In this document: one piece after another, positions 61,247 through 64,000 of the stretch
Layout of the letters: every line of letters begins with the position of its first letter
Numbering within the stretch: the first letter of the stretch is position 1
NCBI RefSeq assembly: GCF_001275385.1
Contig: NZ_LGIW01000015.1
Span: forward strand, 310,001 to 374,000
DNA: 64,000 nt
Source of the DNA: Exiguobacterium sp. BMC-KP
GTDB taxonomy: Bacteria; Bacillota; Bacilli; Exiguobacteriales; Exiguobacteriaceae
Direction of reading: 5' to 3'
Notes under the pieces: model-generated
The model's database searches: none
Told to the model about the DNA's origin: nothing
The model's input: only the letters and a program-made list of their open reading frames with translations
Program-made: the position numbers and the translations under genes

Positions 61247-62099
61247 AGATTTTAGAAATGATGTTAAACCAAACTGGTGTCCGGGATGTGGGGACTTCTC
61301 GATTCAAGCAGCGATTCAGCGTGCTGTCGCGAACGTCGGTCTCGAACCAGAAGAGTTAGCACTGATTTCCGGGATTGGCTGTTCTGGTCGGATTTCTGGT
61401 TATATCAATACGTATGGCTTCCATGGCGTTCATGGACGTTCCCTACCAATCGCCCAAGGTGTCAAGATGGCGAACCGTGAATTGACGGTCATCGCGTCAG
61501 GTGGCGATGGGGATGGCTTCGCGATCGGAATGGGACATACGATCCATGCCTTTAAGCGAAATGTCGACATGACGTATATCGTCATGGACAATCAGATTTA
61601 CGGCTTGACTAAGGGTCAGACGTCACCAACTTCTGCACCAGGATTTAAGACGAAGTCGACACCAAAAGGATCAATCGAAAAAAGTGTTTCACCGGTTGAA
61701 CTTGCTTTGACAGCAGGCGCGACATTCGTTGCCCAAAGCTTTTCGAATGACTTAAAAGGATTGACGCAATTGATCGAGCAAGCAACAGCACATAAAGGAT
61801 TTGCGTTCATCAACGTCTTCAGTCCATGTGTCACATTTAACAAGGTTAATACGTATGATTGGTTCAAACAAAATTTGACGAAGTTGTCCGATATCGAAGG
61901 ATATGATCCGTCGAATTTGGATCTTGCGAAACAGACGGTTCATGCACATGACGGACTCGTCATGGGACTGATCTATCAGGATGAGACACGTCCTGATTAC
62001 CAGTCACAAATCGACGGCTATCAAGAATCTGGTCTCGCCTATGCGGATCTTGAGTTAAATGAAGAAACATTCGGTAAACTGGCAGCAGAATTCATGTAA
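61233..62099 (+). CDS. korB: 2-oxoacid:ferredoxin oxidoreductase, beta subunit
   Basis: A 288-residue thiamine-diphosphate-binding subunit: NWCPGCGDFSIQAAIQ holds Cys ligands for the [4Fe-4S] cluster with ISGIGCSGRISGY; SGGDGDGFAIGMGHT is the TPP/Mg motif. Together with KorA makes the complete enzyme. The pair lies between spoVS and tdh, where B. subtilis has no such genes. GTAGGAGGG before its ATG. Confidence 0.93.
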   Translation: MATFKDFRNDVKPNWCPGCGDFSIQAAIQRAVANVGLEPEELALISGIGCSGRISGYINTYGFHGVHGRSLPIAQGVKMANRELTVIASGGDGDGFAIGMGHTIHAFKRNVDMTYIVMDNQIYGLTKGQTSPTSAPGFKTKSTPKGSIEKSVSPVELALTAGATFVAQSFSNDLKGLTQLIEQATAHKGFAFINVFSPCVTFNKVNTYDWFKQNLTKLSDIEGYDPSNLDLAKQTVHAHDGLVMGLIYQDETRPDYQSQIDGYQESGLAYADLELNEETFGKLAAEFM

Positions 62100-62144
62100 G
62101 ATAGAGGAAAGATGTGTTTGGTTTTTTGGGGATGCTAAACATTT

Positions 62145-62179
62145 GGAAGTTCACAACATATAAATAAATGTGAACTTCC
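62145..62179. repeat. 11-bp perfect inverted repeat before tdh
   Basis: GGAAGTTCACA and TGTGAACTTCC separated by 13 A/T-rich bases; the second arm ends 19 bases before the tdh ATG. No T run follows. Operator or mRNA hairpin. Confidence 0.65.
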
Positions 62180-62198
62180 GTGAAGGAGTCGGGGAAAG

Positions 62199-63287
62199 AT
62201 GACGAAATTAGTAACGACGGTAGAAGAGACAGCAACGACGAAAACGATGCGTGCGCTCGTCAAAGAAGAGCGCGGGTTCGGTGCAACACTGAAAGAAGTA
62301 CCGGTACCCGTTCCGAGTCGTGGGGAAGTCTTGATTCGTGTTGAGGCAACATCGATTTGTGGTACGGACGTGCATATCTATGAGTGGGACGCGTGGGCAG
62401 CATCACGTGTCAATCCACCATACGTCTTCGGTCACGAGTTCTCAGGAGAAGTCGTCGAGCTCGGAGAAGGTACAAAACGTTTGAAACTCGGTGACCGTGT
62501 CTCGGCTGAGACGCATATCGTTTGTCATCAATGTAAACAGTGTCTACGTGGTCAATACCATATCTGTAAGAACACGAAGATCATCGGTGTCGACACACAA
62601 GGCTGTTTTGCAGAATACGTCGTCATGCCGGAAGAAAACCTCTGGGTCAACCCGGAAGACATGCCAGCAGGGATTGCTTCGATTCAAGAGCCGATGGGTA
62701 ATGCCGTTCATACAGTCCTTGCGAGTGATGTCAGTGCCAAAACGGTCGCAATCGTCGGTTGTGGTCCAATTGGTTTGATGGCAGTCTCAGTCGCTAAAGC
62801 AGCCGGTGCTGCGGAAGTCGTCGCGATCGACGTCAATCCATATCGTCTCGAGCTAGCACGGACGATGGGGGCGGATGTCGTCATCGATTCACGTCATGAC
62901 GATGTCTTAGAGCGGATCGAGCGTATGACGGACGGAGACGGGATTGATGTCGTCTGTGAGATGAGTGGTCATCCAGTTGCAATCCGTCAAGCGTTCGAGA
63001 TGGTGACTGCAGGTGGAGACGTCAACATCCTCAGTCTACCGGTCAAACCGGTCGAAATCGATTTGACGAATCATGTCGTCTTTAAAGGCGTGCGTGTCCA
63101 AGGCATCACAGGTCGGAAGATGTATGAGACATGGAGTCAAGTCTCTGCTTTCTTATCGAGCGGAAAAGTCGATGTCCGACCGTTGATCACACACACATTG
63201 CCGCTCGAGCGGTTCGAAGAAGGATTTGAATTGATGCGTCAAGGGAAATGCGGGAAAGTCGTATTACAACCAAGGGGGACGAATTAA
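62199..63287 (+). CDS. tdh: L-threonine 3-dehydrogenase
   Basis: A 362-residue zinc medium-chain dehydrogenase that oxidises threonine to 2-amino-3-oxobutyrate with NAD+. Catalytic zinc region ICGTDVHIYEWDAW and FGHEFSGEV; four-Cys structural zinc loop CHQCKQCLRGQYHIC; cofactor GCGPIGLMAV. The first 17 residues extend past the usual start. That start is nevertheless favoured by GGGGAAAG just upstream, while the internal ATG at 62250 has no site. Overlaps kbl by one base (TAATG). Confidence 0.93.
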   Translation: MTKLVTTVEETATTKTMRALVKEERGFGATLKEVPVPVPSRGEVLIRVEATSICGTDVHIYEWDAWAASRVNPPYVFGHEFSGEVVELGEGTKRLKLGDRVSAETHIVCHQCKQCLRGQYHICKNTKIIGVDTQGCFAEYVVMPEENLWVNPEDMPAGIASIQEPMGNAVHTVLASDVSAKTVAIVGCGPIGLMAVSVAKAAGAAEVVAIDVNPYRLELARTMGADVVIDSRHDDVLERIERMTDGDGIDVVCEMSGHPVAIRQAFEMVTAGGDVNILSLPVKPVEIDLTNHVVFKGVRVQGITGRKMYETWSQVSAFLSSGKVDVRPLITHTLPLERFEEGFELMRQGKCGKVVLQPRGTN

Positions 63288-64000
63288 TGGGATTTGAACA
63301 CTTACGAACAGAACTAGAAGAGATGAAACAAGCGGGCACGTTCCGCAACCTTGTAGCACTCGAAAGCGCGCAACATAACCGCGTGACGATCGACGGGAAG
63401 GAACTGATTCAACTCTCATCGAATAACTATCTCGGACTAGCAGCACATCCGCGTCTTGCTGAACAAGCAGCAGAAGCGGCGCGGACGTTCGGTGCCGGAA
63501 CAGGATCGGTTCGAACGATTGCCGGAACGCTCGAGATGCACCAAGCGTTTGAGCGGGAACTCGCGACATTCAAGCATACGGAAGCGGCACTCGTCTTCCA
63601 GTCTGGTTTTGCGACGAATCTCGGTGTCTTATCGGCATTGCTCGGTCCTGAAGACGTCGTCATCTCGGACGCGTTGAACCATGCGTCGATCATCGACGGA
63701 ATCCGTCTGACGAAAGCAAAACGTCGGATTTACAACCACGTTGACTTAGCGGATCTCGAAGCGGCATTACAAGAAACACAAGACGCACGGACGCGCCTCG
63801 TCGTCACGGACGGTGTCTTCTCGATGGATGGGAACATCGCACCACTTCCAGAAATCGTTGAATTAGCCGAGCGGTATGACGCGCTCGTCATGGTCGATGA
63901 TGCGCACGCTTCAGGTGTTCTTGGGAAAGCAGGACGCGGTACGGTCAATCATTTCGGTCTTGACGGTCGTGTTGCCTTGCAAGTCGGTACACTCTCAAAA
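63287..64000 (+). CDS. kbl: glycine C-acetyltransferase (2-amino-3-ketobutyrate CoA ligase), 3' end outside window
   Basis: The visible 238 codons encode the N-terminal part of a PLP enzyme of the alpha-oxoamine synthase family, which with Tdh turns threonine into glycine and acetyl-CoA. Motifs: SSNNYLGLAAHPRLAE, FGAGTGSVRTIAGT, DGVFSMDGNIAPLPEI, MVDDAHASGVLG. The last codon of the window is the Lys of QVGTLSK, which in this family carries the cofactor. About 155 further residues should lie beyond. Confidence 0.92.
   Translation, partial: MGFEHLRTELEEMKQAGTFRNLVALESAQHNRVTIDGKELIQLSSNNYLGLAAHPRLAEQAAEAARTFGAGTGSVRTIAGTLEMHQAFERELATFKHTEAALVFQSGFATNLGVLSALLGPEDVVISDALNHASIIDGIRLTKAKRRIYNHVDLADLEAALQETQDARTRLVVTDGVFSMDGNIAPLPEIVELAERYDALVMVDDAHASGVLGKAGRGTVNHFGLDGRVALQVGTLSK

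Noticed and set aside
62199-62249. Mis-set start of tdh (17 extra residues)
   Set aside because: The longer start has a ribosome binding site (GGGGAAAG) and the internal ATG has none, so the extension is kept.

Overview
The window is a contiguous stretch of chromosome from a low-to-mid GC Gram-positive bacterium of the class Bacilli. Gene content and order follow the Bacillus chromosome closely: fur-xerD-deoB-punA, ribT-ypuF-scpA-scpB-rluB-resABCDE, ymfFHIKM-pgsA-cinA-recA-rny-ymdB-spoVS-tdh-kbl. The sporulation genes that sit between scpB and rluB in Bacillus (dacB, spmA, spmB) are absent. Together with a liquefying alpha-amylase, a GapN and roughly even base composition, this suggests a non-sporulating genus such as Exiguobacterium. 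The genus is an inference. No rRNA, tRNA, CRISPR array, insertion sequence or prophage is visible.

Region by region: 1-4.8 kb holds a sensor histidine kinase cut by the window edge and two MFS transporters, the first with an in-frame stop codon just after its best start. 4.9-9.5 kb (minus) is a five-gene operon of a DUF4129 membrane protein, MoxR ATPase, DUF58 protein and two Opp/Dpp-type permeases that lack their own ATPase and binding protein. 9.7-14.7 kb is an accessory block: NmrA-like oxidoreductase, secreted alpha-amylase with a perfect CcpA site, secreted nuclease, YdcF protein, YtxH stress protein and a 57-residue membrane protein. 14.8-18.4 kb is signalling: a receiver-PP2C (RsbU-type) phosphatase, CorA, an orphan Hpt protein and CheV behind a sigma-D promoter. 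gapN follows.

20.2-26.7 kb is one eight-gene operon: metallo-beta-lactamase-fold hydrolase, short-chain dehydrogenase, a YnjB-type binding lipoprotein, two permeases, ATPase, a YnjF-like CDP-alcohol phosphotransferase and a Nudix hydrolase. It resembles the uncharacterised ynjBCD/ynjF cluster of enterobacteria and is the best candidate here for an undescribed system. 26.8-30 kb has a PadR regulator, an unknown coiled-coil protein, an Hsp31-like protein, an aldo/keto reductase and NudF.

From 30.5 kb on the order is core Bacilli: iron regulation (Fur), chromosome dimer resolution (XerD), nucleoside salvage (DeoB, PNP, Pdp), LD-carboxypeptidase, cyclophilin, a PfpI stress protein, chromosome segregation (ScpAB), cytochrome c biogenesis and redox signalling (ResABCDE), a cobalamin adenosyltransferase, M16 proteases, RodZ, PgsA, CinA, RecA, RNase Y, YmdB, SpoVS, a 2-oxoacid:ferredoxin oxidoreductase, and the threonine-to-glycine pair tdh-kbl, the last cut by the right edge.

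Regulatory sequence is unusually readable. I see good sigma-B-type promoters before the YtxH, Hsp31-like and YfkM-like genes, a sigma-D promoter before cheV, CcpA-type cre sites at amyS, gapN and resA, a Fur box before fur, a LexA box before recA, and many strong intrinsic terminators that mark operon ends.
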